This document shows positions 42,058 through 54,400 of a DNA stretch of 64,000 nt, in pieces; position 1 is the stretch's first letter, and each line of letters starts with the position of its first letter. The position numbers and the translations under genes were made by a program. The notes beneath the pieces were generated by a model, which searched no databases, was not told where the DNA came from, and saw nothing but the letters and a program-made list of their open reading frames with translations. Source of the DNA: Holtermannia corniformis (lineage: Eukaryota > Basidiomycota > Tremellomycetes > Holtermanniales); NCBI GenBank assembly GCA_001599935.1, contig BCIJ01000001.1, forward strand, positions 1,336,766-1,400,765. Reading direction: 5' to 3'.

Positions 42058-43095
42058 ATGTCGCTTTCAAACGCACTGCCATCGTCTTCGGCGCGGCTTT
42101 CGCCTGGCCCAAACCGCGCGCTATCAGACGAACACGCACTCGCCAACCTCGATCCGGCGCTGCATCCGTCCGGCTCGCCCTCGAACGCGTCAGCGAATCG
42201 TCTCGCAGACTTTGCGGGCCATATACTTGGTGCACCCGATTCGTTTACGGCGTTGATGGACGAGCAGCGTGGTGGCGAACGGACCGGAGCCGCGATGGAC
42301 TTGTTGAGTTTTGCAGCCGAGGACCCGGGGTCAAGTCGCGATCGGGCGTATGGCGACGGCTTCAACCCGGATGATCAGACTGGGCGCGGGGGCGAGCGCG
42401 CGTTCGGCGAGCTGCTCGAGGCTGCGCAAGCGGATCAGGGACAGAGTGGCGAGATGAACGGCGCACTCGACCCGGCGCTTGGACAGGGCCAAGGGCCTCC
42501 TCCGCCTCCTGCTGCGCAGCGTAAGCGCAAGCGCGCCGGCGAGGACGGTGAGGACGACGACCAGACCGTGATCAAGAACAAGAAGGAGTCGCACGTAAGT
42601 CGACTCGACCCTCGACGGCCTCGCATTGACACCTCGCAGAAAGAGGTAGAGCGCCGGCGCAGAGAGAACATCAATTCGGGTATCAACGACATTGCCGCGC
42701 TCGTGCCGACTGGGAACGACAAGGTGGGTCGCGATGGCGTTGCCGCGGCGAGGACTGACGTGTTCACAGCAAGGCAAGGGAACGCTTCTCCGTCGTGCCG
42801 CCGAGTTCATGCAAGAACTGCTCGACTTCAAATCCAATGCCGAGACGGAGCGCAACGCACTCTCGCACGAGGTCGCGAATCTCAGGGTCAGTCATCTAGC
42901 CTTCTATCATAGCCTACACATACTGATGTTTCACAGACCGAGATTGAGCACTCGCAAGCGCGCCTCCAGGAAGAAGTGAACCGGTCCAAGCGCCTCGAGA
43001 TGAACTGGCACGAGGCCGACGAGCGTGCCGCCACAGCTCACCTCGAGCTCGAGAATGTAAGGCGCGAGCTGGCGGCGCTCAGAGGCGGCGTGTAG
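42058..43095 (+). CDS. CBF1: Cbf1-like bHLH transcription factor
   Basis: The N-terminal ~170 residues are disordered (Ser/Pro/Ala and Gly/Gln-rich) and end in a basic run RKRKRAGEDGEDD. After splicing an intron at 42595-42639 the basic region reads KESHKEVERRRRENINSGINDIAALVP. A second intron leads to KGTLLRRAAEFMQELLDF, completing the helix-loop-helix, and a leucine-zipper-like coiled coil follows to ELAALRGGV and TAG 43093-43095. The KESHKEVERRRRENIN block is characteristic of Cbf1, which binds CACGTG. In yeasts Cbf1 acts at centromere element CDEI and at sulphur/methionine gene promoters. The His, Glu and Arg residues that contact the E-box are present. A splice-acceptor-like sequence abuts the ATG, so translation could begin further upstream. 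Confidence 0.87.
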
Positions 43096-43288
43096 CGCAT
43101 TGTATGGGCTGGGTAGTGAACAGTCTGGCTGGGTTGATAAGGTGATTTTGTAGACGTGTATCGGATGTCAGTGTTTTACTATAGATGGCGGGGTCGGGTC
43201 GGTTAACGACAGTGGTACTCCTACTACCCGCGCACATCTTGACTGGGCCAGAGTCTAGGCAGTCTAGGTAGAATACGCGCTGCATTGA

Positions 43289-43540
43289 TCATTTACCTCC
43301 TACCGCAGTATTGACGGCGAACTGACAAGGCCACTGCATTGCGTTTTCGAACAGGTAGAGCGCGCAGTCGTTGCAGGCTTTCACGTGCGTTATGGTCGCT
43401 ATGGTGCAACTGGCCGTGTCCCAATAGACTTTAGTGACCCCTCCGCTCGAGTAAACACTCTGGGCCGACGCACACGTCTCACAGCTCACGAGGTGGGACC
43501 GAAGGGCTGCAAGGAACTTTGCCGTTGGCTTAGTGGTCAT
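43289..43540 (-). CDS. Small cysteine-rich orphan protein
   Basis: This is an 83-residue intronless ORF starting MTTKPTAKFLAALRSHLV. TATAAA on the minus strand (plus 43576-43581) lies 36 nt before the ATG. It contains six cysteines: SCETCAS, ASCTIA, KACNDCALY and WPCQF. Two are in C-x-x-C pairs, and the two pairs are about 35 residues apart, so metal binding or disulphides are possible. No signal peptide is evident, which argues against a secreted disulphide protein. The middle part, GGVTKVYWDTASCTIATITHVKACNDCALYLFENA, is not like the four PxxP-Y proteins. The function is unknown. The support is the clean TATA-ATG layout and the cysteine pattern. Confidence 0.55.
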   Translation of the reverse strand: MTTKPTAKFLAALRSHLVSCETCASAQSVYSSGGVTKVYWDTASCTIATITHVKACNDCALYLFENAMQWPCQFAVNTAVGGK

Positions 43541-43575
43541 TGATCGGATGAGACACTGTTGTCCAACCAGCCACT

Positions 43576-43581
43576 TTTATA
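43576..43581 (-). promoter_or_regulatory. TATA box of small Cys-rich orphan gene
   Basis: TATAAA on the minus strand, 36 nt before the ATG at 43540. Confidence 0.55.
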
Positions 43582-44520
43582 CCGCGCAAAGGGGGGATCA
43601 GAAGCTCGATCGCTGGAAGCAGCTCGGGTGTAAGATGGAGTTCTGCGCTGGAACGGTGCAAACGAGCGAAGGCGTTTGCGTGTCTGCGCGTCGAACCCAA
43701 CGCGTCACACAAAGGACTTGGCGTATCGGCACGAGAGATCTGCGTGGCTGAGCTACTTCAGACGTCTAGATAAGCACCCATTTGCATCCTAGCGCACACT
43801 ACTGTCCTTTCACGCTCCGATTCGCGGCGGGATCGTGGCGTATCGTTGCGATGGTCATGGCTTGGATGTGGGTCTCACGGTCTGTGGAGATGAAGGATAC
43901 GGTCGAGGCGCGGTGTAGAGCCGGAAAGAAGCCTGCTGGACGACTCACTCGCTGCGCAAGGCGAGACAAGCGCCGCATGACTGTTGAGCGGCAACGGGCC
44001 GTCCAGCGAGGGTTGGCGCAAAGTCTCATACGACGCCATCCTTCGCTCACTCTATATCGTGATATCTCCTTTAACACTACGCCCCTTCACAAGGCCCTAC
44101 GGCAGACTCTGGTCCAGTCCTGCACACCCGCAATATCCCCCGCGATCAAAGCTACTACGGGTAACGAACCGAATGGTCGCGGAGAGCGCACCGGCAAGTC
44201 CCGGACCATCAACAGGTTTCGTGGTGATCCTTGCGCACAGCTTGCGTGACAGGAGCTGCAATCGGCTCAACGGAGTCAAGGCACGGCTCGGGACAGGTGG
44301 CACACGCTTTGGGGTCGTCGCCGCGGATCATCCTTTCGTCGTGGTCGCCGAACACTCCTTCATCGTGAAGTCCTGCTCTTAGCATCTGGCAGAGCACTGT
44401 GCCATTAATTGCCTACGGTCACTACTCCAGGACTCTCGAGACTTCCGACGTCATTGTACAGTACAACAATTCTCATCCGGAGAGGTCTCTGTATACCAAA
44501 CCGGAGTCCTTTCGATCAAC
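43582..44520. other. Gene-free stretch upstream of a Zn2Cys6 gene
   Basis: About 940 bp. The longest ORF (43782-44249, plus) has no recognisable domain and mixed composition. The region probably contains the promoter of the regulator at 44521. Confidence 0.4.
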
Positions 44521-47500
44521 ATGGAGGATTCCGCCGACAAACGCAAACCTCAACGCGCGTATCGTTCCTGTATCAGCTGCCGCGCAAAAAAGTCGAGATG
44601 TACACTAGGGTCCGACGTCAACGCACCAAGTGCGCCGCCATGTGAAGTACGTTGTCAAAGTCACCAAATCCCCGGCGCTGACGCAAGCAGCGGTGCAAAC
44701 GGGAGCGTCGAGTCTGTTCTTTTGCGCCGAGCAAACGTGGCGGTCCAAAGATTGCAGCGACAGAAGGCACCATGTGGATCCCGGAAGAACTGAGAGGGTT
44801 GGACCTCGGAACAATGAGCCGAATGGGAGCAAGCGCTTTGGACGGGCCGATCCCGAGCTCTTCTCGCGTCGAGTCTACTTCGTCGCGTGGTGCCGTTCTA
44901 CCTCCTTCGAGCAGTGTGTCGCGTCCAGACTGGCCGCAGTGGGGTCAAACTGTTGCCCCTTTGCCGCGACCATACCAATCGGTAGACACGACAGTCACGC
45001 GACCTTCCGTCCCGCCGCCTGCCCAGTGGCAGCGAACACCGAGCGATCCTGCGTTTGCAGCACCGCCCCATAGCGCGCCGCCTCAAGTGCAAACTCACTT
45101 GACAACTGTATACCAGGTACCTCCGCCTCGGGAAGCGGGCCCAATCCGACCGCAGAATACGAGTGATCAACAGACTTCACCGTACACCGACACTCCTGCT
45201 TCATTCGACTCGAGCACACAAGAAGGTCCCGATGGCGAGCCAATCAAGCGAAAACACAAAAGGCGCCATTCGCGCTCCTCCCCACCTCTGCGGACAAGCC
45301 AGCGCGCTCTCGTGGTGGCCGATATGCACAATGAGAGTGATGCGCTCTCGATCCTAGCGCAGGCAGCCATGGAAGGTGATGAGGACCGCGACGATCGTGC
45401 CAAGAGACCACGATTGGATTCGGACCGATCTCCCTTGAAGCCGGGCGAGCCGCCATTGCCAGGCAGCGAGCCGTCTGCGGATGACATGATTGAAGAAGAA
45501 GTGACCTCGAGTGAGGCTACGACCGAAGAGGAGGTCCCACCGAGACTGGACGACTTTATCTTGATCCAGATGGGGATTCTCGACGGACCCGAAGTCGTCA
45601 GACTGTGTCACGTCTTTTTCGAGTGGCATCACCCAGTGTTTCCGCTCTTACCGCAACACCGTGTGCCGCGCACAGCCGACGATATTGCCGTCTTTGCGGC
45701 GAACGAGGAGACACTATTGTGCGCATTCATCATCGTTACGAGTCGACACGAGCCAAGCCCTGGTGCACGCGAGATCCACAGTCGGTCGTGGGCGTACATG
45801 AAGGTAGGTTAAAATAGTGATTTCGCGGCTGACGCGCGCAGGACTACATTGGCGAATTGAATTGCTCTGGTGCAGTGCCGACATCCGGCGCAGTTGAAGC
45901 TCTTTTGTTGCTTGCCGAGAACCCTCCTCGTGATCCACCACGGGAGGATGCGCCGAGGATTCCGCGCTATCGAGCAGTGCGGGAAAACCAAGGGCTGCAA
46001 GCTGCAGAGAATCGGCAAGCGTGGATGATCAGCGGTTCTGCTATCCGTTTGGCGTACTCGCTCAACCTGGACCAAGTACGTGAGAGGTGTATGGCGAGAT
46101 CGCACCTGCTGACAGCGCAGCTCTCGCGTGTAGACGATGACGAATCGCACGAGACGCAACGCTCACGCCTGACGTGGACGTTGTGTTATCTGACCGATCG
46201 CCAAGTCAGTCTACGCGTCGGTCGAGCGTTTTGGAGTCGGGGCCCGTCACTCTGCTTTCAGCCGCAAACTGGGCCGGATGCGGCCCCGATCAATTTCCCG
46301 ACTCTGGTTGCTATCGGCGCGAAGAGCTGGTCGGATGACTCGGCCTGCCTGACCCAGGCTTGTGAGTAGCGGTGGGTTCCGCACCTCAAGGCTAATCAGA
46401 GCAGTCACGGAACTAACGCAAATCATGACCACTGGCCACGACACGCTTTACCCATCAGAGGCGCGCACACGCTCGCTCATCCAGCACGGCGAATACTTCA
46501 AGTTTCTCGACGACTTTTTCCGCGCCCTGGAATCGTTCAAGCAAGTCTGGTCCGGCAAGAAGTGGGTGTATACATCTCAGAGCCGTGCTGACGAGCAGAT
46601 GGTCCAATCCTGTCCTCGAAGACCTCGTATCGACAATGCATGCGTACCTGCGCCTGTATATCGCTGCGTTTGCGTTTCAGGCCCACGTACAGCGCACGCA
46701 CGAGAAGGCAGAAAAGGACAGGGAAACCCAACCGATCGAAGGGCACCGGCCACCTGTTCCGCTCTTTCCACGAGGTAGGCGCTTGCTTTTTGCAGCGGCT
46801 GCTGACGAGCGCAGCTGCGGCATCGACGGCTGATGCGCCGTACATCTTCGAGTCAATCAATGCTGCACGAGAGATCCTCAAGATCTGTGTGGAGCGCTTA
46901 CATCCGCTTGGTGCGCTGCGCTACCTGCCTGCACGAGTGGTGCTCTGGTGGCAGTATGCAGCGGTGTTCCTTCTCAAAGTGAGTCGTAAGCTAATGTCGG
47001 CTGTGCTGATAATACAGGCGATCTACTCGGGTGCGCTCACAAAGTCGGATATGCAGCAGTCCGTGAACGGTCACAGCGGCGATTTGGGCTAATGCCAGCA
47101 GGAGCGCGCAGCTTGTCGAGAAAGCAGCCATTTGTCTGTCAACCACCAGCCCGGACAAGGATCACCCAGCGACACGATACGGGCAAATGATTTCGGTACT
47201 TGCGCGCAAGCTTGCGAGGATGTCAGACACAAGTGTATGTCCTCAGCCTACCATACTGACCGCGCTGACGGGACAGGCTGTTCCGAGTCGTTTTCCGTCA
47301 CCAGCCCGCGTACCCGTCGGCCTTCCAACAACCGTCGCCACTCCTGCGCACGTCGATGGTACTCATGCAAGCTACTTCTCCGAGGCTGCCAGGCAGACGG
47401 CCAACGCCAACTTTGACGCCTGGCTGCACTCTACCACAGCCGCCACGCCAGTCAACGGTGCCATGCACGACACGCAAGGGCTGTCTATCTTCGACTCGCT

Positions 47501-47606
47501 GTTCTCGACCGACATGCCGATGCCGTCGGGCAGTAATGACATGGATCTCGACTTGCGCAGTTTTTGGGACGAATTCCCACAGGCTACTGGCGCGTTCCCC
47601 TTGTGA
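44521..47606 (+). CDS. Zn2Cys6 transcription factor with fungal_trans domain
   Basis: ATG 44521 begins MEDSADKRKPQRAYRSCISCRAKKSRC with a 13-residue loop to PPC. Splicing out the intron at about 44646-44688 continues ERCKRERRVCSFAPSKRGG, giving C-x2-C-x6-C-x13-C-x2-C-x6-C. A Ser/Pro-rich linker, a basic patch (KRKHKRRHSRSS) and an acidic stretch (IEEEVTSSEATTEEEVPP) follow. The fungal-specific domain is seen in QMGILDGPEVVRLCHVFFEWHHPVFPLLP, QAWMISGSAIRLAYSLNLDQ and RLTWTLCYLTDRQVSLRVGR. The end is Asp/Met-rich (NDMDLDLRSFWDEFP), typical of an activation region, stop TGA 47604-47606. Upstream of a four-helix membrane protein and a permease, it could regulate them, but this is inference. Introns near 45800 and 46070 are clear; others are approximate. 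Confidence 0.85.
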
Positions 47607-47880
47607 TCATGTATGTTCTAGGGCCAATGGACTGTACGGCGATGTAAAGTGTTGTACTAGTGTGACGCCACGAACGGCGGAGACCGTTCGTCGCATGTTC
47701 TTGGCGTGCCACATTTCGTCACGTGCAGTGTGGAGCCGGCTGCGCCAATCTTCATTAGCGTCAAGCATGTGCTTAGCGGCCCCGATGCAGTGCCGTTGAG
47801 CGTTGCCGGAAGTGATACTAGTCGTTATGCTTGGCGTCAGCCAACCTCCTTTGTGAGACCATGCGGTGCTGATGCAAAGC

Positions 47881-47886
47881 TATATA
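47881..47886 (+). promoter_or_regulatory. TATA box of membrane protein gene 47908-48648
   Basis: TATATA lies 27 nt before ATG 47908 and 39 nt before ATG 47920. The spacing seen at other genes in this window favours 47920 as the start. Confidence 0.5.
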
Positions 47887-47907
47887 GGGACCGGAGGTGC
47901 AAATGAG

Positions 47908-48648
47908 ATGGTCATCACCATGTCAACCACTCATCAACCAGCCTACACTACGCGAGCTATCCGCATCTCGCTCTTGATCCTGCATGTCGCGCTCTATGTA
48001 GTGCAATTCGTGTTCCTGTTGCATGGCAGTGGACGCGACGACGACTTTATCTGGGTATGGACGATCCTCGGCCTGGTTCTCGCGGCCGTATACTGCATCC
48101 CCAAGTGAGTTTGTACCCAACGTAAAAAAGTCGACTGACCAGATAGCGTCGTTCTCTCATGCCTCGACCATGAGTCGGCATTCTTGCAATCCGGCTTGGA
48201 CGTAGCGTACTTTGCTGCGCAACTGATCAACCATTTGGGTAAGTCATAGCCGATTGGGCATCACTCCAGCTAACCGCCAGTCATCTGCGGCTGGTCCTCC
48301 GCCATCGGCTTTAGCGACTGTGTTCCCCTCCCTCGTGGTCGCTACACCTGGACATCTGAAAACTCTTGCCGGCTCTACTTGGCCGGTATCGCCTTCACCT
48401 ATGTGCACGTTGTTGGTTTCGCCATCGCCCTGACTCTCACCATCATCCTTGTCAAGCGCCGTCAGCGTCAAGGCTGGGTTGATGCCTGGCGTACTGGTAC
48501 ACACCGTCTGCTAGCTCTTCGCGGGGTTGACCCAGGACCGACGGGTGGCAAGCGCAGCTGGCGCAAGTCGTATGGCAGGCTCGCAGACGGTGACACGGTC
48601 GCGGACGCGACAGGCCTTGGCCTCGGCAAGGTCTCGACGAGTGTATGA
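47908..48648 (+). CDS. Small four-helix membrane protein, unknown function
   Basis: ATG 47908 (MVITMSTTHQ) or 47920 (MSTTHQPAYTTRAIR) opens the first exon with two hydrophobic segments, RISLLILHVALYVVQFVFLL and IWVWTILGLVLAAVYCIP. After introns near 48107-48146 and 48240-48281, DVAYFAAQLINHLG and VICGWSSAIGFSDCVPLPRGRYTW lead to a fourth hydrophobic segment, AGIAFTYVHVVGFAIALTLTIILV. A basic cytosolic tail ends at TGA 48646-48648. The layout of about four helices with a Cys-containing loop resembles MARVEL-type fungal membrane proteins, but I cannot name a family. It lies between a Zn2Cys6 regulator and a minus-strand MFS permease. Confidence 0.65.
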
Positions 48649-48851
48649 GGTCACTGGTCGACGGTATTGGGCCTACGCTTGGCGCCTATATAATGCTGCA
48701 TCACGTCTGTAGCACTGTGATGCATGTGAATCGCTCCACGCAGTGCTTGGTTCGTGCTCGTGGACTGTAACGCTACTAGGTAGCCCACGCAATCGTCCTC
48801 TACGCAATGCTCAAGTCTATGCACAACCATCTAATTACACGCAGCCCAGCT

Positions 48852-50832
48852 TCACTTCTCTTGTACGTTCACGCGGCTCTCGACTGGCACATCCTTTGCG
48901 CTCTCGCCGTCATGCTCCGCCAATTGTGGCACCTGCGGCTGGTCGTAGTATTCAACTTCGCCATTGGTACCACGGTACTCGCTCGATGCTCCGAGCTTCC
49001 ACCAGAGGTAGCAGACGATGAGGAATGTGAGGCCAAGCGAGGCGAACAGAGTCCAGAGACCGGGGTAGTAGTGCGGCCTGCCAAGTCAGCAAAAACGTCT
49101 CAGAAACAGAGGCGGTACTTACGCGTACTTGGATTGGAAGAGGTAGGGAGCAATGGCGCCGGCACTGTTGGCAATGGCAATCATACCTCCAGTTGCGATG
49201 GCTGTGCTTGTGGCGCCCGTTACAGTAGCGCTGGGCTCTCGTCAGCGCGCGGCTACCTGAGGAAGCTCATACTGACGTTCGGTACGCAATGAACGGAATG
49301 ACGGCAGCGTTGGTACAGCTCACGAAGCACAGTCCAACATAGCGGCCCGCGACACCCTTGACGGTTGCAAGAAGGAGGTAGCCAATGGCAACGAGCGTGA
49401 GGCCAGCTAGGATGTGCTTGGGCCTCTCCTTGACGCGGTCTGAATTCCAGGCAACCCCGATGATGACAAAGAAAGCAAAGACCTGTTCATTGTCAGCTGA
49501 TCCACCTCGACATGCAAGCGACTCACGTTAGGCGGGACGGTCAAGAGTTGACCCTTGTCTATCATCAGGTGTCAGATTCGAGACAGTGGCCCGAATCGAG
49601 GATACTTACAGCCCTTGAACCCCATGGCGGCTACCAGGACAGGGCCGAAGAACCCGTAGGCATTCAACGACATGGTGAAGCACAGGTAGCAGACGCCGAA
49701 GATGTAGAACATGGGGGACTTGAGGGTCTCGACAAGGTCCTTGCGGTTGAAGTGGCTCTGGGCGCCCGAGGGAGAGTACGGACCCATGCGCTTCACCACA
49801 AACGCGCGCTCCTCTTCCGTGAGGAACTTGGCGGTCTCCGGGTAGTCTGGGAGGGCAAAGTAGACGATTATCCCCATCACCACAGCAGGGATGCCCTCGA
49901 TAACGAGGACCCACTGCCATCCATAGAGGCCACCTTTGCCTGATAGAAAACCCACACCGGCTGCAATAAGCCCGCCGAACGCGCTGCGCTGGGGTCAGCA
50001 GATCGCTATAGAGGCTGGTCAGTCACTTGACGTACCCTGCGACCGCAATGGAGGCTGAGAAGATTGCCATGCGCGTTGCGCGCTCATTGGTGGGGTACCA
50101 GAGACACAAGTACATCACCACACCTGAGGGCGATCAGTGCTTGTTCAAGGCCACTGCCATCCAAGCGCACCAGGGAAGAACTTGAAAGCGCGCTCTATCA
50201 GCGGAGTCCACTAGCAACATAATCCACTCACGCCCGCCTCCATAATTCCCAAGAAGATCCTGCACACAATAAGACCGGCGTAATTCGAGACAGCGGCGGT
50301 GCAGATAGTGACAATCCCCCAGCTGACCTGCTCGAGTGTCAGCGAGGACTCAAAAGGGTGATAGCCTGCTCACCATGATGCGACTGATCCACTTCGCAGC
50401 GCCAAAGTGTAGCAGTAGCAGATTTGAGGGGAATTCGAAGAGAACGTATGGAACGAAGAAAATAGCAACCACGAATAGGTAGCGATCGCCTTGAAGGTCG
50501 AGTGTCTCGACGAGTGATTCTCCCGGTTTGTCATTGTTGAGCGTACGGCTATCTATACGTCAACGAGGGTCGTTGAAAGGATTGGTACTGCCAGTAACTC
50601 ACGCGTTACCAAGGTTGGTGCGATCACTGGAACATGTCAGCTCCAAGAACGAAAAAGAAGGCGGGAAGAGTGGCTACTCACAGGTAGTTCAGAAGGTAGC
50701 CTGTACGTCGTCAACGTCGTCCTGACTATGCAATGCACCCGACTCACTGATCAAAATCAAGGGCATGATCCGCATGTCGATCTTGCGTACGACCTTGCGC
50801 TCCCATTGCTTGTCTCGTGTCTGCGACTCCAT
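48852..50832 (-). CDS. Dal5-like MFS permease
   Basis: ATG 50832 begins MESQTRDKQWERKVVRKIDMRIMPLILI; upstream in-frame ATGs at 50883 and 50913 are possible. Spliced exons give GYLLNYLDRTNLGNA, the diagnostic first-helix motif of the anion:cation symporter group. Then come FPSNLLLLHFGAAKWISRIMVSWG, RIFLGIMEAG, WYPTNERATRMAIF and YGWQWVLVIEGIPAVVMGIIVYFALPDYPETAKFLTEEER. The C-terminal half includes LTLVAIGYLLLATVKGVAGRYVGLC and YYPGLWTLFASLGLTFLIVCYLWWKL. The end is a hydrophilic tail, TGA at 48852-48854. Substrates in the family include nicotinate, allantoate, pantothenate and tartrate-like compounds; which applies is unknown. About ten short introns are inferred. Confidence 0.86.
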
Positions 50833-51457
50833 CGTGATTCGTGCAACTCTTCGACTGTCGAGCCCCAGGTTGGTGATCCGCATGTTTATACATCTTTTGC
50901 GAGTACTTTTCACAGTGATAAGGCAGCTTCGGACGGTGGCCTATCTGAAGAGTACGCCGTCGTCGTTTACTATAGCGGCTATGTTCAGGCACCGAACCTG
51001 GATGGGACACTTCCGCCAATCCGAATAGTAGTGCAGCGGACAAGTTCCATGCATAACGCTCTTCGACTTTCGCTCAAGCAGCTCATCCTGTGAGTCCTGT
51101 CAGGTCGCCGACTCGCAGCAATTCTCCAGCCAAAGGGCAGAGACGTTCATGGACGGACAATGACTGGTCTGAGGCGGTTTCTGTAGCTGTCGTCTGCGCT
51201 GCAGAGCTTCACGGCTGAATGTAAGGGTAAGACCATCAGAACATGTGCGATACAAGCCGCCATGCCGGGTAAGGAGTGACCTTGTATCATACAAATAAAG
51301 ACGAAACAAGTATAACATCGATACGCTAAAGGCGAGCCATTGCATGCAAGTCGCCGGGACCGCATCTGCCAGTGTCCTGAGTTCAAGGAGTGGAGACCCA
51401 TGGGGCAAAGACAACCAGTGTCCATCGAAAACTGATGATAATCCCAAGATAGACGTG
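50833..51457. other. Intergenic region between permease and mucin genes
   Basis: About 620 bp. Both flanking genes run on the minus strand, so this holds the permease promoter and the mucin 3' end. No additional gene was seen; ORFs here are antisense or short. Confidence 0.4.
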
Positions 51458-54400
51458 CTAATCCTCGCGATGCTCTGTAAATTCGAGCGAATTGGCCTGC
51501 AGCGTGGGCCCCGAGATTTGCTGCTTGCTGACGGCAACAGGGGAGAGGCGCTTCGGGCTGGTTGCCTGGGCGCGCCGGATGGCGGCGAGACTGGGCGAAA
51601 CGGGCGGTTGAGTGTCATAATAGGACCGGGTAACAATCGACTCGAACGGGTTGTCCGAGCCGGGCGTAGGGGGAGCTGGGAAGCGCGTTGACGCACGCGA
51701 CTTGACGCCGTTTGGTTGCTGGAACCAGGATGTGCCAAACACCGAAGGCTCAGCCGACAAGCGCTGGCGCTCGCGCATCGACCGGTCGTTGTCTGTCGGC
51801 GAAGCGTAGAAGGAAGACGGTCGATCGTCAATCTCTGACGCAGCGATGCTGCTCGTTCGCGAGAGACGGTTGTCGCGATAGTCGCCTGCCTGAGAGAACA
51901 TGGACATGTGCTCAGACAGTCGGCGATGGACCGTCTTTTCGTTGCTTCGCTTGACCCGGCGGTAGATCCAGAAGATCAGAGCGATCCAGATGACGCCGCC
52001 GACTCCGACGCAAACGCCGATGATGGCGTCTCGCGTACGGTCAGATTTGCCGTTACTCGAGGTCGCCGATTCGTTGGCCGAAGTCGAACCAGAATTGGCA
52101 GCCGCAAGCGGGAACGCAGTGTTCTTGACGATCAGCCATGCCCAATATCCAATGTTTACTCACGATTTGCGAAGCCAACTGGCCCTGGATGCCTGTTTGA
52201 TTGAAGAGAGGAGAGCCCGGTGTTTTGAGGTACGACTTCGTTGATCAGCACAGTCGGCGCAGACTGAGATCACTCACATTGAGGTTCTCAAATTGAGCAC
52301 TGGGAATATAGCCAAGCCAAGTGGTGAGCAGCTGAGTCTCGGCCCGCTTCCACGAAGCCGGCTGGTATGCTTGGAGACCGTACGTGTCAACGTCGTTGAC
52401 TGTAGTGGTTAGTCACGTTCAGCAAAAGGACACAACTCACCATCGATCGCCAGTGCGGTGGCCACAAGCGTGGGGAATGTGTTGAGCAGCTGGCTGGTCG
52501 CATCCGAGCTATTCACCTGAGAGTTGTTAGCGCGTTACTCGATATCATCGCCGGCTTACAACAAAGAGCCAAGGATAGCCATCACCGTTGAGCAAGAAGC
52601 TGATGAGCGTCTTATTCTTGATCGGATCGTCATCCGACCCAGTGCCAGCCTTGGCGTTGGTCTTGACCGAATCAGCCGGGACAATGAGGGTGGGAACACT
52701 GTTTGGGATGGTTGCTGTGGCGGGCAGCGACTGCGTCGATGTCGATACCTCGGATGCCTGGGAAGAGGGCGCAGCGGTAGAAGAAGCTGCCTCCGTGGTC
52801 GCTGTTGTCGCTACGATGAGGTAAGTCTGCGATGGAGTGTAGCCGCGGTTGGTGGACGACGACGACAGCGATGATGACTCGGAGTACGTCTCGGACCAGG
52901 TGCTTGATGACGCGGACCACGACGATTCGCTCGCCGAGCTGAACGAGCTTGGCAAAGTCTCACTTGCTGTCACAGACGCGTTGACGCCGGAGGTCACGGA
53001 CGCTGTCACAGACTGTGTGCTAGAAACAATCGGCCTTGTCGCGGCCGACGAGGTCACAGATGCAGTGATGGACGCTGCCGATGATTCCGCTGATGAGGAC
53101 TCAGTTGACGGCTCTTGCGTCGACTCTACAGAAGTCTGGGTCGAAGAGGGTGCACTTGTGATTGTAACCGACGAAGTCGAGAAAGCTGGAGTAGTTGTGT
53201 CAGTAGCTGAACTTGGCGGTGGCAAGCTTGGTTCGACGGTGGTGCTAGGGGGCTCGTGTAGGGTGGTCTCGGTGTGAGTCTCGGTGCCTTTAATCGTGGA
53301 TGTTGGTGTTTCTGTCACTGGCGGTGGCGGCGGCGGCGGCGGTGGTGGTGGTGTCGTAGTCGTGGTAGTCGCCGGCGGGTTCACAGTTTCTGTAGTCACT
53401 GGCGGACCTGTAGCAGTCGTGGTAGGTGGCGGTGTCGCTGTTGACACAGGTGGCGTAGTGGCTGTATCAGGCGGCAACGTATTCGTAACTACAGGTGTTT
53501 TCGTGTTCGTGATAACCGGAGGAGTCTCTGTCGTGGTGTTCACAGCCGGTGGGATCGTCTCGGTTGATGGCGGATCTGTACTCGTTACAATCGGCGGCGG
53601 TGTCAAGGTCGACGTGTTCGTCGCAGGAGGCGTAAATGTGTTCAAGGCTCCAGTGTCGGTGCTTGTTGGAGGCGTGTTTGTATTTGTTGCAGTGTTGAGC
53701 GGTGTCGTAGTATTCGTTGCAATGTCCGTATTAGTCTTCGGCGGTGTTCCTGTCGGCGTCACTGTTGGAGGTACGATCGGAGTATTCGTAGCAGTCTCTG
53801 GTGGCGTCATGGTCGGCGTGACAGTCGGTGTCGTTGTCGGTTTGATATCTGTAGGCGTCGCAGTTGGTGGAGTCCCTGTCGGCGTAACGCTTGGCGGAGT
53901 TACACTTGGTGGAGTCACAGTCGGTGGCGTTTGAGTTGATGTGACCGTAGGTGTGTCAGTCGGTGTCACAGTCGGTGGTGTCACGCTTGGTGGTGTCACG
54001 CTCGGTGGTGTAGTCGTCACGACAGGCGGTGGCGTTGTTGTCTTATCCTCAGGCGGAGGCGTATGCGTCTCTTCAGGCGGCGGCGTCGAAGTCTCTTCCT
54101 CGGTCGTTGTCACTTCAGTCGTTTCTGGATGCGTCGAGACAGGCGGTCCTTCAGTTTCCGTTGCACGCGGGACAATCCTCTTGACAGGAGTGCGCGTTAC
54201 TGCGTCCAGTCGTCTTCGGATCAATCTCGCTTCATACTCGTCCGGCGACACGTCTCGAGTCACAGGCAGCGGTGTCCAATCCATGATCTTGAGGGTCAAC
54301 GAGTCCAATATAGGTCGGCGTCGCTGCAAACGTCGTTTGTATGCTCCATCGTCGTCTCGCATTTGCACGGCGTGTTCCCAGGCGAATATCCCAATTGCGC

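Noticed and set aside
43782..44249. 155-residue plus-strand ORF
   Set aside because: No domain and mixed composition, and it lies in the likely promoter of the Zn2Cys6 gene at 44521.
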